Shown: positions 1 through 11,295, counted from the stretch's first letter. The stretch: DNA of 64,000 nucleotides from Massilia arenae (GCF_008014745.1 NZ_VPFD01000009.1:99345-163344), one strand, 5' to 3'. Made by a program: numbers and translations. Notes: generated by a model from the sequence alone, not told the origin.

Positions 1-1123
1 GGTCGTCGATCGTCAGCGGGAAGCCGTCCAGGGTCTGCAGCGGCGCGAACGACAGGTTGGTCGGCCAGGCGATGCCCAGGTCCATCACGCTGCTGCGCCG
101 GATCTCAAGCACCTCGACGTCGAGCATGACCTCGGGCTCGGGCACGTCCTGCAGGGCCACCAGCTGGGTGGCGATGCGGATCGCTTCCGGATTGTCGCGC
201 AGGATCACCAGGTTCAGCTTCTCGTCCACCACCACGTCGCGCGCCTTGAGGATGGTTTTAAACGTGTTGGCGATGCTCTTGGCTTCGGCATTGGCCAGGA
301 AGAAGGTCTTGACCGTCATCTCCTGGTATTCGCGCACCTTGGCCGCCACGTTCGGATAGATCAGGACCGTGTTGCCGTCCATGACCTGGCGTTCGAGCTG
401 GTTGGTCATCAACAGGTAGTACACCGCCGCCTCGACCGTGCTGTTCTTGAGGAAGATCGAGGTGCGGGCATCGGCCTTGACGTCCTTGTCGAAGATGAAG
501 TTCAGGCCCGAGTGGCGCGCGATCACCTCGAATACCTGTTTCAGTGGCGCCTCGCGAAATTCCAGGCTGATGGGTTTACGGTAGCTGGCCGCCAGCGCCG
601 CCTGGCCTTTCGGCGCGGCCGCCGCCTTCTCTTCGACTTCCTGCATCAGCTGGCGCGCCGCCTCGTGCGCGGGGCGTTCGGTGAGCACCGCCGCCAGCTT
701 CTGGCGCGCCGTTTCCAGTTCGTCCTTGTCGAAGGCGGCGCGAGCCTCTCCGATGGCCAGCGCGTGGCGGCGCTCGGCATCGACCTGGCGCAGGCCGGCG
801 CGGGCGCGGTCGTTGACGGGGTCGATCGCCAGCACGCGGCGGAAATCCTGGGTCGCCAGCTCGGCCTGGCCGGACGCCAGCGCGCGCTCGGCCTGGTCCA
901 CCAGGCGCGCGGTGGCGTTGTCGCGCGCGCGCAGGAAGGCCGCCCGGTAGACCGGATTGTCCGGCTCGGACGCCAGCGCTTCCTGGTATTTGGCGAGGCC
1001 GGCGCCCACCTGGTCCTGGGCCACCAGCGCATTGCCTTCCTGGTAGGCGCGCTGGGCCGCGCACCCTGCCAGCAGCAGTGGCAGCAACAGCATGGCCAAG
1101 CCTTGAATCCGGGTTCGCACCAT
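1..1123 (-). CDS. Secretin-like lipoprotein with TPR-like N-terminus (partial, 3' end outside window)
   Basis: Outer-membrane pore component of a type II secretion / type IV pilus-like machine; 374 residues are visible and the C-terminal secretin barrel lies beyond base 1. The start begins MVRTRIQGLAMLLLPLLLAGC, a lipoprotein signal with lipobox LAGC, followed by helical TPR-like pairs (about residues 25-150). Next comes an STN-type secretin N-domain beginning near SLEFREAPLKQVFEVIARHS, and then secretin N1-like sequence. The ATG overlaps the stop of the upstream gene by one base (TGATG), so it is translationally coupled as the last visible gene of the operon. A TPR-bearing lipoprotein secretin resembles MshL/PilQ-like or 'system X' GspD proteins more than classical GspD. 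The family is confident; the exact subfamily is not. Confidence 0.85.
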   Translation of the reverse strand, partial: MVRTRIQGLAMLLLPLLLAGCAAQRAYQEGNALVAQDQVGAGLAKYQEALASEPDNPVYRAAFLRARDNATARLVDQAERALASGQAELATQDFRRVLAIDPVNDRARAGLRQVDAERRHALAIGEARAAFDKDELETARQKLAAVLTERPAHEAARQLMQEVEEKAAAAPKGQAALAASYRKPISLEFREAPLKQVFEVIARHSGLNFIFDKDVKADARTSIFLKNSTVEAAVYYLLMTNQLERQVMDGNTVLIYPNVAAKVREYQEMTVKTFFLANAEAKSIANTFKTILKARDVVVDEKLNLVILRDNPEAIRIATQLVALQDVPEPEVMLDVEVLEIRRSSVMDLGIAWPTNLSFAPLQTLDGFPLTIDD

Positions 1124-1686
1124 CAGTCGAATACTCCAATATTGAGCTGCTGTCGTTGTTCCAGCGGCAGGTAAGTCAGGGTCAGCACCGGTGGACGGAT
1201 CGCGTCCACGCGGTAGGTGCCGTCGATGGTGTCGCCATCGTTCACAAGATAGGTGCGTTCGCCGCGCGCCAGGTAGATTTGCCACACGCCGTCCTGCAGC
1301 GACTTGCCGATGTAGGTGAACGGCAGCGGCGGCGCGCTCGGCGGCGGCGGCGGGGGTGGCGGCTCGTTCGATGGCGGCGGTGGCGGCGGCGTCCAGTCAT
1401 GGCGCGCGAACAGGCTATTGTCGCCTTCCCCGAAGCGCTCGCCGCTGGCGCCGATCAAGGTCTCGCGCGGGATCAGGCGCGCGATGGCGACGTCGTCGCC
1501 GGTTTTCCTGATGGATGGCGCAGGGCTGCGCACCGGCTCGGTGGCCGCCGTCGCAGTCATTGCAGTCGTGGCGGCCGCGCGTTCGACCGGCTCGGCCAGC
1601 TCCGCCTCTGGCGTCCTGTCGCCAAAGACGACCAGGCCGGCGGCCAGCGCCAGCGCCACGCCCATGACAATGTGGCGCGGCTTCAC
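1123..1686 (-). CDS. PilP/GspC-like periplasmic linker protein
   Basis: Short protein of 187 residues: one N-terminal membrane anchor (about residues 5-22), a Thr/Ala-rich stretch, a conspicuous double polyproline run (about residues 98-118), then a small beta domain with YIGKSLQDGVWQIYLARGER and a NDGDTIDGTYRVDAI motif. That layout of anchor, Pro-rich linker and HR-like beta domain is what PilP/GspC proteins use to link the inner-membrane platform to the secretin. The start overlaps the PilO-like stop by 4 bases (ATGA) and its own stop overlaps the secretin start. Sequence similarity to PilP is not obvious by eye, so the assignment leans on position and architecture. Confidence 0.65.
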   Translation of the reverse strand: MKPRHIVMGVALALAAGLVVFGDRTPEAELAEPVERAAATTAMTATAATEPVRSPAPSIRKTGDDVAIARLIPRETLIGASGERFGEGDNSLFARHDWTPPPPPPSNEPPPPPPPPSAPPLPFTYIGKSLQDGVWQIYLARGERTYLVNDGDTIDGTYRVDAIRPPVLTLTYLPLEQRQQLNIGVFD

Positions 1687-2243
1687 GGCTTGCTTCCTTC
1701 GGCTAAATAGAAAGTCAGGCGCAGGCGCGCCTCGACCCCGGCCTCGCCCACGCTGTCGCGGCGGAAGGCCACGTCGTCCAGCGAGGCGTGCGGGATCGCG
1801 CGCAGCACGTCCATCGCGAACTGCCAGATCGCGCCATAACTCCCCTTCACCGGCAGGTTGACCTGGTAGGCAATCAGCTGCGCGTTGCGGTCGTTGGTGG
1901 CCCGATACTCTCCCTGGCGCAGCGCCAGCCCGTGGCGCTCGGCCAGCGCGAACACTTCCTTCAATTGGCGCTCTACCCCACGGCGCTCGCCCAGGGTGGC
2001 ATAGAAGTGCTGCAGATTCTGGTCGCTGCTGGGCGGCTGCGCCGCCGGGACTGGCTGCGGCGGGAGCGGCGTACGTGCCGCCCGGCGCGCCGCCTCGTAT
2101 TCTTCATTCAGTTGCGCGCGCGCCGGCAGCAGCGCTACCTGGGCCGCGGCCCCGGCCAGCAGCAGCGCCAGCACCAGGGCTACCAGCGGATCGATGCGCG
2201 CCAGCAGCAGGCGCGCGCGCAGCAGGAAGGCGCCCGCCTTCAT
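1683..2243 (-). CDS. PilO-like inner-membrane assembly protein
   Basis: Bitopic protein of 186 residues: a transmembrane helix near residues 18-38 (PLVALVLALLLAGAAAQVAL), a coiled-coil-prone segment with a Pro-rich break, then a ferredoxin-like periplasmic domain with VERQLKEVFALAERHGLALR and PVKGSYGAIWQFAMDVLRAI, the typical PilO/GspM fold. PilO pairs with PilN in the inner-membrane alignment complex. The ATG at 2243 overlaps the stop of the PilN-like gene in an ATGA quadruplet. An upstream in-frame extension exists but would run through the PilN-like gene, so it was not used. Confidence 0.75.
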   Translation of the reverse strand: MKAGAFLLRARLLLARIDPLVALVLALLLAGAAAQVALLPARAQLNEEYEAARRAARTPLPPQPVPAAQPPSSDQNLQHFYATLGERRGVERQLKEVFALAERHGLALRQGEYRATNDRNAQLIAYQVNLPVKGSYGAIWQFAMDVLRAIPHASLDDVAFRRDSVGEAGVEARLRLTFYLAEGSKP

Positions 2244-2785
2244 GACGCCTCCCACTGCACGCTGACCTGGAACCGCAGCGGACGGTTCGGATCCTGCTCC
2301 ATCACCTCGTGGCGCAGCAGCACCACGCTGCTGAACCATTCCTCGGCCTGCAGGCGCGTGATATAGGCCAGCATCTCGTCGCTCGAGCGCGCCTCGGCGC
2401 TGATGCGCACCGTGCGCCGTTTCGCGTCCGGCTCCAGCGCCAGCAGTGCGATCGTGTTCGGCGTGGCTTCGCCCAGGGCCGCGGCCACGTCGCGCCACGG
2501 CAGGTTCAGTTGCAGGATGGCGGCATTGACGGCGCCGGCCTGGGCCGGCGCCACGGCAACTTTCGGCGCCGGCGGCGCGGCCACGGGCGCCGGCGCGCTG
2601 CGCGCGGCCAGCGCGGCCTGCAGATCGCGCACTTCTTCCTGCTGCTCGAAGTAACGCTGGGTCATGAACAGCGCCGGGATGCACAGCGCCAGCACGCCCG
2701 GTACGGCATAGATCAGGGTCGGCGGCGCACGGAACAGCGTGCGGCGCAGGCCGGGCGGCGCAAAGTCGATGCGGGTGCGCTTCAT
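2240..2785 (-). CDS. PilN-like inner-membrane assembly protein
   Basis: Protein of 181 residues with a short cytoplasmic N-terminus (MKRTRIDFAPPGLRRTL), one transmembrane helix at about residues 23-41, a short helical stalk (QQEEVRDLQAALAARS), an Ala/Pro linker, and a C-terminal alpha/beta domain (LPWRDVAAALGEA through MLAYITRLQAEEWFSSVVLL). The cytoplasmic tail, single helix and ferredoxin-like fold match PilN/GspL-C proteins, where the tail docks into PilM. The PilM-like gene lies directly upstream. The start overlaps that gene's stop by 4 bases (ATGA). Confidence 0.75.
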   Translation of the reverse strand: MKRTRIDFAPPGLRRTLFRAPPTLIYAVPGVLALCIPALFMTQRYFEQQEEVRDLQAALAARSAPAPVAAPPAPKVAVAPAQAGAVNAAILQLNLPWRDVAAALGEATPNTIALLALEPDAKRRTVRISAEARSSDEMLAYITRLQAEEWFSSVVLLRHEVMEQDPNRPLRFQVSVQWEAS

Positions 2786-3589
2786 GCCGGCACTCCGGTG
2801 CGGGCCAGGCGTGCCAGTTCCGACCACTCGTCGGCCTGCTCGAGCAGGCTGCAGGCGAATTTCAGCCGCCCCGGGCTGCTGGCCCAGGCGGCGGGCGCGG
2901 CGCCGCTCAACTGCAGGCGCTCGGGCCGCGCGATCCCGACCCGCAGCGCTTCGCGCGCAATATGCGAATCGAGCCAGTCGCGGTCGGCCCCCGCCGGGAT
3001 CGGGGCGCTTCTCACCGCCGCCAGCTTGCGGCCATCGTAGGCCGCCAGCGACAGCACGCCGCCATGGACCAGGCCGAACCAGGCTCCGCTCCTGCGCTCA
3101 CGGCGCCAGGCGTTCATGGCGGCGACGAATTGCGGGCCGATTTCGACCAGGTGGAAGCCGTGTTCGCGGGCGGCAGCGGCCAGTGCGTCGAGCAAGGCCA
3201 CTGGCGCAGCCGCGGCCAGGAAGGGATCGACCGCATCCCAGTCGGCGCTGATCTTCCACTCGGCGCCGGCGGCTCCGAACAGGTGCTGGAAGCGCAGCGC
3301 GGCGGCCGCCTCCAGGTCGCCCATGCGGGTGGCGCCGGGCGGCGGCGGCACTTGCCACAGGCGCACCAGCTCGTCGGCCAGCACCACGCTCACAGGCCAG
3401 CCCCTGACCGGCAGGTCGGAGAAGAGCATGCGCAGGCCGGGCGCCAGCGCGTCGGGGGCGAACAGGTCGAGCGGCTGCTCCGCCAGGGCCAGCGGCGCGC
3501 CGCCGAACAGGCGGCGATGCTTGACCAGGGCCAGGCCGTTGGCGGCCACGCCCAGGCGCAGGGCTTGTCCGATGGGAGGGAAATGCAAT

Positions 3590-3597
<8 letters not shown>
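2782..3597 (-). CDS. PilM/MshI-like cytoplasmic assembly protein
   Basis: Soluble protein of 271 residues with no membrane segment, placed where PilM or MshI stands in pilus operons, directly before PilN-O-P-like genes. It begins MRRLHFPPIGQALRLGVAAN and contains actin-fold-like segments (LGVAANGLALVKH, RSGAWFGLVHGGVLSLAAYD). It is shorter than typical PilM (about 350 residues), and the glycine-rich nucleotide-binding loops are weak, suggesting a reduced or degenerate actin-like fold. It overlaps the 3' end of gspE by 8 bases. The role is inferred from the operon; similarity alone would not be decisive. Confidence 0.65.
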
Positions 3598-5271
<1,674 letters not shown>

Positions 5272-5275
<4 letters not shown>

Positions 5276-6459
5276 GACATGTCTCCCGCCAGGTCGAAGA
5301 TCGGCATATACAGCAGCACCACGATGGCGCCCACCACCAGGCCGATGGCCGCCATCAACAGCGGCTCGAAGGTGCGCGTGAAGCGGTCGATCCAGCGCCC
5401 GATCTCACCATCGTAGAAGGCGGCCGACTGGGTCAGCATCGGCCCCATTTCTCCGGTGCGCTCGCCCACGCGCAGCATGCGCAGCGAGATCGGCGTGGTC
5501 AGGCCATGCGTCTCGAAGGCGTTCGACAGCGGCTGGCCGGCCTCGATCGCGGCGCGCGCCGCGGCCAGGTTGCGCGCCAGGTGGCCCGTCACCATTGGCT
5601 GCACGGTCTCGATCGCGCCCACGATGGTGATGCCGCCCTCGGTCAGCATGCCCAGCGTCAGGTACAGGCGCGACAGCTCATACACGCGGGCCCGTTCACC
5701 GATGCCGGGGAGTTTCGCCAGCAGGCGCGCCATGCCGCCGCTGCGCAGCAGATGGCGCACGCCGGCAACGGCGCCGGCGACCAGCAACGCCGCGGCGACC
5801 AGGATCGCGCTGCCGTGGCCGGCCGCGAACTGGCCCCAGTCCAGCAGCAGCTGCGACATCCACGGCAGGTCGCGGCCGGCGCCGTGGTAGACCTCGGCGA
5901 ACTTCGGCACCACGTAGCCGATCAGGAAGGCGCTGACGCCGCCGCCGACCATCAATAGGATCACCGGATAGATCGAGGCGCTGACGATCTTGGAACGCAC
6001 GGTATCGATGCGCTGCTGGTAGTCGATGTAGCGCGCCAGCGCGCGCGGCAGGTCGCTGGTGCCTTCGGCGGCGCGCACGATGCCGACGTACAGCGGCGGG
6101 AACAGCGCCGGTTGAGACGCCAGCACGCTGGAAAAACGCTTGCCTTCGCGCAGGCCGCCCAACAACCGTTCCAGCACGCCGCGGGTGGACGGCGCGCCTT
6201 CCTTTTCGAGCAGGGCTTCGAGGCTTTCGACGATGCCCAGGCCGGCATTGAGCAGCGCCAGCAGCTCCTGGCTGAACAGCACGAGGGACAGCTTGCCGCC
6301 CTTGGGACGCGCCAGCGCCGCCCCGCGCGCCGGTTCGACGGCGCTGACGAACAGGCCGCGCGCCTCGACCTGGCGGCGCGCGTCCTGGGCGTCGAGCGCG
6401 TCGACGACGACGTTGGAGATCGACATATCGGGCGCAAGGGTGCGAACGGCGAACTGCAT
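5272..6459 (-). CDS. gspF: Type II secretion inner-membrane platform protein GspF
   Basis: Polytopic platform protein of 395 residues that contacts GspE and guides pseudopilin addition. It has an N-terminal GspF_N-type segment, then two repeated GspF cytoplasmic domains with the characteristic LLALLNAGLGIVESLEAL and LTLGMLTEGGITIVGAIETV motifs. Membrane helices lie at about residues 170-190 (IYPVILLMVGGGVSAFLIGY), 215-240 and 370-390. The C-terminal FEPLLMAAIGLVVGAIVVLL motif is diagnostic. It begins 57 bases downstream of gspG and overlaps gspE. Confidence 0.95.
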
Positions 6460-6515
6460 GGGATGCCCGGCCAGGTTGGGGTGAAGCGAAAAGGGAAAGC
6501 TTGCTGCGTGTTCGG

Positions 6516-6959
6516 TCAGTTCGTGATGTCGGCGTTGTCGCCGCTGCCACCAGGCTGCCCGTCCTTACCCAGGGACAGCACTTCGTAGTCGCCGCGGGCG
6601 CCCGGCGCACGGTACTGGTAGGGATTGCCCCACGGGTCGGGCGGAATCGCCTTCTTCAGATAGGGGCCGTTCCACTTGGCGCCGGCGCTCGGTGGCGCCG
6701 TCATGAGGGCGGCCAGGCCCTCGTCGGTGGTCGGATAGCGGCCGACGTCGAGCCGGTAGGTGTCGAGGGTCTTGTCGAAGGCGTCGATCTGGGCGCGGGC
6801 GGCGGTGACTTCGGATTTGCCGAGCTGCGAGAAGTACTTGGGGCCGACATAGGCGGCGAGCAGGCCGATGATGACGATCACCACCAGCAGCTCCAGCAGC
6901 GTGAAGCCCGCGCTGCGCCCGGCAGGGACGACGGCGCCCTGTTTCATAGCAAAAACCAT
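6516..6959 (-). CDS. gspG: Major pseudopilin GspG
   Basis: Main pseudopilus subunit, 147 residues. A prepilin leader ends at Gly-Phe in RSAGFTLLELLVVIVIIGLL, with the conserved Glu at +5, followed by the long N-terminal helix (AAYVGPKYFSQLGKSEVTAA). The GspG calcium-loop region follows (YPTTDEGLAALMTAPPS, GPYLKKAIPPDPWGNPYQYR, and an Asp-containing C-terminus GDNADITN). The start at 6959 has an AGGAG ribosome site seven bases upstream; an internal ATG at 6947 is possible. No prepilin peptidase is encoded in this window, so processing must rely on one elsewhere. It is the first gene of the operon. Confidence 0.95.
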   Translation of the reverse strand: MVFAMKQGAVVPAGRSAGFTLLELLVVIVIIGLLAAYVGPKYFSQLGKSEVTAARAQIDAFDKTLDTYRLDVGRYPTTDEGLAALMTAPPSAGAKWNGPYLKKAIPPDPWGNPYQYRAPGARGDYEVLSLGKDGQPGGSGDNADITN

Positions 6960-7335
6960 CAAGCGACTCCTAGATTGCTTCTTTGAAATGCTGCCCGTGA
7001 AAGGTAACACGCTGCTGAGCGCGACGACAACTCTTCTTTTCAAAAAAACACCGTCTGATGCAAGACTCATGGACTTTGATTACATGTAACAAACTTTCCC
7101 ATATTGCAATGATGCATATTTCAAACAGGTGACAAATTGCTAGAAATAATGATTGTTCATAGCTAAAACCAAATTTAATCAATGCAAGTTGTGAAAACTC
7201 AAAATATTTCTTGTTAAACTTTTTTACACTTTTATTAATTCCATTGATATATTTCTTGGCAACCTGAAACTCAGGTGCCAAGCGCAGTGCCCCGCCCTAC
7301 CCAGGCGAGAGAAATCCCAACCACAAAGGCAAATC
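6960..7335. promoter_or_regulatory. AT-rich divergent intergenic region between gspG and a PEP-CTERM gene
   Basis: These 376 bases separate two divergently oriented operons and are much richer in A/T than the surrounding DNA, especially 7070-7260. No open frame with codon bias or a ribosome site was found. A possible rightward sigma-70-like pair is TTGTTA (7211-7216), 16 bases, TATTAA (7233-7238), placed to drive the gene at 7336. It is only a sequence match. No clear leftward promoter for gspG was recognised. Confidence 0.4.
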
Positions 7336-8097
7336 ATGACTCGGAAATCGCAGATGGCATTACCCTCCCTGACCAGTCCGCTGGCCAAGTTCGCGGCCGC
7401 GGCTCTTGGCGCCGCGGCCATCGCCGCGCCGGCCCAAGGCGCGACGATCAATTTCGACGCCGGCGCGGGCATGGTGTTCGGCAGCGGCGACAGCTGGCAG
7501 GAGCAAGGGTACAACCTGACCTTCGAGGCCTACGATCCGGCGGACGTGGACAGCCTGGTCGGCGCCATCGTCGACACCAGCGATCCGACTTACTGCATCG
7601 ACATGGCGTGCCCCATCAACGGCCAGGGCGGCTACTACGGCGCCTTCAACGACAGCATCGTGTGGGTCCAGTCCGAGACCGCCGGCGCCTCGTTCATGGT
7701 GAAGTCGATCGACGCCAGCTTCATCGGCCTCGACGCCGCCCTGGGCGGTTATCCGATCTATTCCGGCCTGCTGCGGATGCAGGGCTTCCTGGCCGACGGC
7801 AGCTATATCCTGCAAGACCTGCTGCTCGACGGCCCCAGCTCGCAAGGCTTCCTGTTCGGCAGCTACTCGCCATTCGAGACCTTCGCCAACACCGCCTTCG
7901 TGAGCATGGCCATGTTCGGCTTTACCTGCGACGACGCGGGCGACTGCGTGGCCTTCGACAACAACCGCGGCCAGTTCGCGATCGACAACCTGGTGCTGGA
8001 TGACGCGCTGGCCGAAGTGCCTGAGCCAGCCAGTCTCGCGCTGTTCGGCCTCGGCTTCCTGGGTCTGGCCGCCCGCGCCCGCCGCCGCAATGCCTGA
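7336..8097 (+). CDS. PEP-CTERM sorting-domain protein (QFxxD type)
   Basis: Secreted protein of 253 residues predicted to be handled by an exosortase. The N-terminal signal peptide (hydrophobic core KFAAAALGAAAIAAPAQG) ends near Ala34. A long Gly/Asp/Ser-rich beta-type body follows. Near the C-terminus comes QFAIDNLVLDDA, the QFxxD motif of a known PEP-CTERM subfamily, and then the sorting signal VPEPASLALFGLGFLG with a basic tail ARARRRNA. A ribosome site AAAGGC precedes the ATG. The subtilase gene starts 51 bases downstream on the same strand, so the two are probably co-transcribed. The likely processing enzyme is XrtB at 37630-38592. Molecular function unknown. Confidence 0.9.
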   Translation: MTRKSQMALPSLTSPLAKFAAAALGAAAIAAPAQGATINFDAGAGMVFGSGDSWQEQGYNLTFEAYDPADVDSLVGAIVDTSDPTYCIDMACPINGQGGYYGAFNDSIVWVQSETAGASFMVKSIDASFIGLDAALGGYPIYSGLLRMQGFLADGSYILQDLLLDGPSSQGFLFGSYSPFETFANTAFVSMAMFGFTCDDAGDCVAFDNNRGQFAIDNLVLDDALAEVPEPASLALFGLGFLGLAARARRRNA

Positions 8098-8148
8098 GCA
8101 CGCCACTCCATCACAGTCGAATTCCGCAGAACCCAAGGACACGCATCC

Positions 8149-11100
8149 ATGAAACTCCGCCCAATTTCCGCAGCCATCCTGTTCGCACTGACCGGCATGT
8201 CGCTGGCAGTCCAGGCCGACGACGTCCGCCGCCCCTACGTCGTGCAACTGACCGACAAGCCGATCGCCTCCTATGACGGCGGCGTCAACGGCCTCGCCGC
8301 CACCCAACCCCGCTCCGGCCAGCGCCTCGACCTGAACAGCGCCAGCGTCCAGCTCTACAGCGGCTACCTGGACCAGAAGAAGGCCGCCGTGCGCGCCGCC
8401 ATCGGCGGCGCCCCGCTGGTGCACGACTACAAGGTGGTGCTCAACGGCTTCTCGGCCATGCTGACCGATGCCGAAGTGCGCGCCCTGATCGGCCGCACCG
8501 ACGTGCTGGCGGTCACGCCCGACGTGCCGCGCGAACTGACCACCGTCTCGACCCGCGACTTCCTCAAGCTCTCCGGCCCGAACGGCGCCTGGTCCAAGCT
8601 GGGCGGCCTGGCCGAGGCCGGCGAAGACGTCATCATCGGCATCGTCGACGGCGGCGTGTGGCCGGAGCACCTGTCCTACGCCGATCGCCTGGACAGCAAC
8701 GGCAAGCCGACCCACGACAGCAGCGGCAGCCTGGTCTATTCGGCGCCGCCGGCGCGCTGGCAGGGCGACTGCCAGACCGGCGAAGGCTTCACCACCGCCC
8801 ACTGCAACAACAAGCTGATCGGCGCGCAATACTTCGACGACATCTACAAGACCACCGGCCGCACCAGCCACTGGAGCGAATTCCGCTCCTCGCCGCGCGA
8901 TTCGCTGGGCGGCGACGCCGGCGAAGGCAGCCACGGCACCCACACCTCGACCACCGCCGGCGGCAACTACGGCGTGGACGTGACCATGGCCGGCGTCAAC
9001 ATCGGCGAGATGTCGGGCGTCGCCCCGCGCGCGCGCATCGCGTCGTACAAGGTGTGCTGGACCTATGTCGACCCCAGCTTGGCCATCGGCCGCCGCAACA
9101 GCTGCTACGTCGGCGACAGCGTGGCCGCGATCGAAAAGGCCGTGGCCGACGGCGTGCACGTGATCAACTTCTCGATCAGCGGCGGCACCACCCTGACCGA
9201 CCCGGTCGAGCAAGCGTTCTTTGGCGCCGCCAATGCCGGCGTCATCGCCGTGGCCTCGGCCGGCAACGACGGCCCCGGCAACCAGGTGGCCCACATCAGC
9301 CCCTGGCACACCACGGTCGGCGCCTCGACCCATAACCGCGAGTTCCAGGCGACCGTCACCCTGGGCAATAACCAGAAATACACCGGCGCCTCGATGAATA
9401 CCACGCCGCTGCCGGCCGAACCGGTGGTCGATGCATCGACCGTCGGCCTGGCGGGCGCCAACGCCGCCCGCCTCGCCTTCTGCTACAGCGCCTCGTTCAA
9501 CGGCGGCCAGGCCCTGCTCGATCCGGCCAAGGTGGCCGGCAAGGTCGTGATCTGCAATCGCGGCGAGAACGACCGCGTCGACAAGAGCCGCGCGGTGCGC
9601 GAAGCCGGCGGCGTCGGCATGATCCAGGTCGACAACGGCACCGGCCTGGTGGCCGACATGCACTCGGTGCCTTCGGTCCACGTCACCCAGGCCGACGGCC
9701 AGGCGATCCGCAGCTATGCGGCTGCCGGCGCCGCCAGCGCCACCGCCGCGATCAGCAAGTTCGTGGTCGGCGTTTCGCGGCTGAATGCCCCGATCATGGC
9801 CAACTTCTCGTCGCGCGGCCCGAACCGCGCCGACCCCAACGTGCTCAAGCCGGACGTGACCGCGCCGGGCGTGGACATCATCGCCGGCGGCACCCCGGGC
9901 CTGACCGAAGAGCAGCATGCCGACATCCTCAACGGCACCCTGGTGCCGCCGGTCGAGTTCGTGTCGATGCAGGGCACCTCGATGTCGGCGCCGCACGTGG
10001 CTGGCGTCAGCGCCCTGGTGCGCCAGAAACACCCGACCTGGACGCCGGCGATGATCAAGTCGGCCCTGATGACGACCGCGACCAACACCTTCCCGGACAC
10101 GCTGACCGGCGACATCCGCGGCCACCTGCCGTTCGCGCAGGGCGCCGGCCACGTCAACCCGACCGCCGCGCTCGACCCGGGCCTGGTGTACGACATCGGC
10201 GAAGCCGACTACCGCAAATACCTGTGCGGCGCCGGCGTCAGCTCCCAGTGCGCGGGCGGCCAGATCCCCGGCTACGAGCTGAACCTGCCGTCGATCACCG
10301 TCGGCAACGTGCTCGGCTCGGTGGTCATCAACCGTACCGTGACCAACGTCAGCGCCACCGCCTCGAGCTTCAACGCGCAGATCTCGGTGCCGGGCTATGA
10401 CGCCGTGGTGACCCCGGCCACGCTGGCGATCGAGCCGGGCCAGACCAGGTCGTTCACCGTCAAGCTGACCCACGCCGGCGCGTCCGAGAACACCTGGCAG
10501 TACGGCACGCTGACCTGGACCGGCGGCGGCCATACCGTGCGCAGCCCGGTCGTGGCCCGCTCCGGCAAGCCGGTCATCGCGCCGGTATTCTTCTCCAGCG
10601 ACCGCGCCAGCGGCAGCAAGGCCCTGTCCGTCACCACCGGCTTCGCCGGCAAGATGGGTTCGACTGTCGGCGGCCTGAAGGAAATCGTGCGCACCGCAAA
10701 CACGATCGCCCCGGCGCCGGACGGCAGCCTCGACACGCTGGAACTGATGGCCGACGTCTGCCACCGCGGCCTGTACGGCACCCGCGTGCTGCCGGTGACC
10801 TTCACCGCGGACACCATGGCGGCGCAGTTCGAGCTGTTCGACCGCGATACGGGCGGCAATGGTGGCGACGACCTCGACCTGGTGATGGTGAACGCGGCCG
10901 GCCAACTGGTCGCCTACTCGGCCACCTACGGCTCGGACGAGACGATCGCGCTGGCGGCCCCGCCGGCCGGCAATTACAAGGTCTGCACGCTGGGCTACAG
11001 CACCGCCTCCGGTGGCGCCACCTCGTTTGGCCTGCACGCCGTGGTCGTGAACAGCAGCGACAAGGGCGGCAACCTGCGGGCCATGCTGCCGGCCAACGTG

Positions 11101-11295
11101 TATGCCGGCGGCAAGGCGACCGTGGCGGTGAGCTGGTCCGGCCTGCCGGCCGGCAAGCGCTTCCTGGGCGGCGTGCGCCTGCTGGACGCCAGCGGTGCGG
11201 TCGGCTCGACCACCGTGCTGCAGGTCGAAACCAACCAGCCGGTGCCGAAGGCCGAGCGTCCACAGCGCGTCAAGGCGAAGGACGTCGGTGTGTAA
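8149..11295 (+). CDS. Secreted S8 subtilase with PA domain and plant-subtilase-like Fn3 domain
   Basis: Extracellular serine endopeptidase of 1048 residues. Signal peptide 1-24 (cut after VQA), then an I9-type propeptide (PYVVQLTDKPIAS through KVVLNGFSAMLTD). The catalytic triad is complete: Asp167 (IGIVDGGVWPEH), His262 (GSHGTHTS) and Ser611 (GTSMSAPHVAG), with oxyanion Asn373 (ASAGNDGPG). A protease-associated (PA) domain is inserted at about residues 415-540. After the catalytic core an Fn3-like domain (VVINRTVTNVSATASSF through YGTLTWTGGGHTVRSPV) closely recalls the C-terminal domain of plant subtilases. About 250 further residues form an extra beta domain. It has no PEP-CTERM signal, so it is probably released. 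It follows the PEP-CTERM gene by 51 bases; an AAGGA ribosome site precedes the ATG. Confidence 0.93.
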   Translation: MKLRPISAAILFALTGMSLAVQADDVRRPYVVQLTDKPIASYDGGVNGLAATQPRSGQRLDLNSASVQLYSGYLDQKKAAVRAAIGGAPLVHDYKVVLNGFSAMLTDAEVRALIGRTDVLAVTPDVPRELTTVSTRDFLKLSGPNGAWSKLGGLAEAGEDVIIGIVDGGVWPEHLSYADRLDSNGKPTHDSSGSLVYSAPPARWQGDCQTGEGFTTAHCNNKLIGAQYFDDIYKTTGRTSHWSEFRSSPRDSLGGDAGEGSHGTHTSTTAGGNYGVDVTMAGVNIGEMSGVAPRARIASYKVCWTYVDPSLAIGRRNSCYVGDSVAAIEKAVADGVHVINFSISGGTTLTDPVEQAFFGAANAGVIAVASAGNDGPGNQVAHISPWHTTVGASTHNREFQATVTLGNNQKYTGASMNTTPLPAEPVVDASTVGLAGANAARLAFCYSASFNGGQALLDPAKVAGKVVICNRGENDRVDKSRAVREAGGVGMIQVDNGTGLVADMHSVPSVHVTQADGQAIRSYAAAGAASATAAISKFVVGVSRLNAPIMANFSSRGPNRADPNVLKPDVTAPGVDIIAGGTPGLTEEQHADILNGTLVPPVEFVSMQGTSMSAPHVAGVSALVRQKHPTWTPAMIKSALMTTATNTFPDTLTGDIRGHLPFAQGAGHVNPTAALDPGLVYDIGEADYRKYLCGAGVSSQCAGGQIPGYELNLPSITVGNVLGSVVINRTVTNVSATASSFNAQISVPGYDAVVTPATLAIEPGQTRSFTVKLTHAGASENTWQYGTLTWTGGGHTVRSPVVARSGKPVIAPVFFSSDRASGSKALSVTTGFAGKMGSTVGGLKEIVRTANTIAPAPDGSLDTLELMADVCHRGLYGTRVLPVTFTADTMAAQFELFDRDTGGNGGDDLDLVMVNAAGQLVAYSATYGSDETIALAAPPAGNYKVCTLGYSTASGGATSFGLHAVVVNSSDKGGNLRAMLPANVYAGGKATVAVSWSGLPAGKRFLGGVRLLDASGAVGSTTVLQVETNQPVPKAERPQRVKAKDVGV

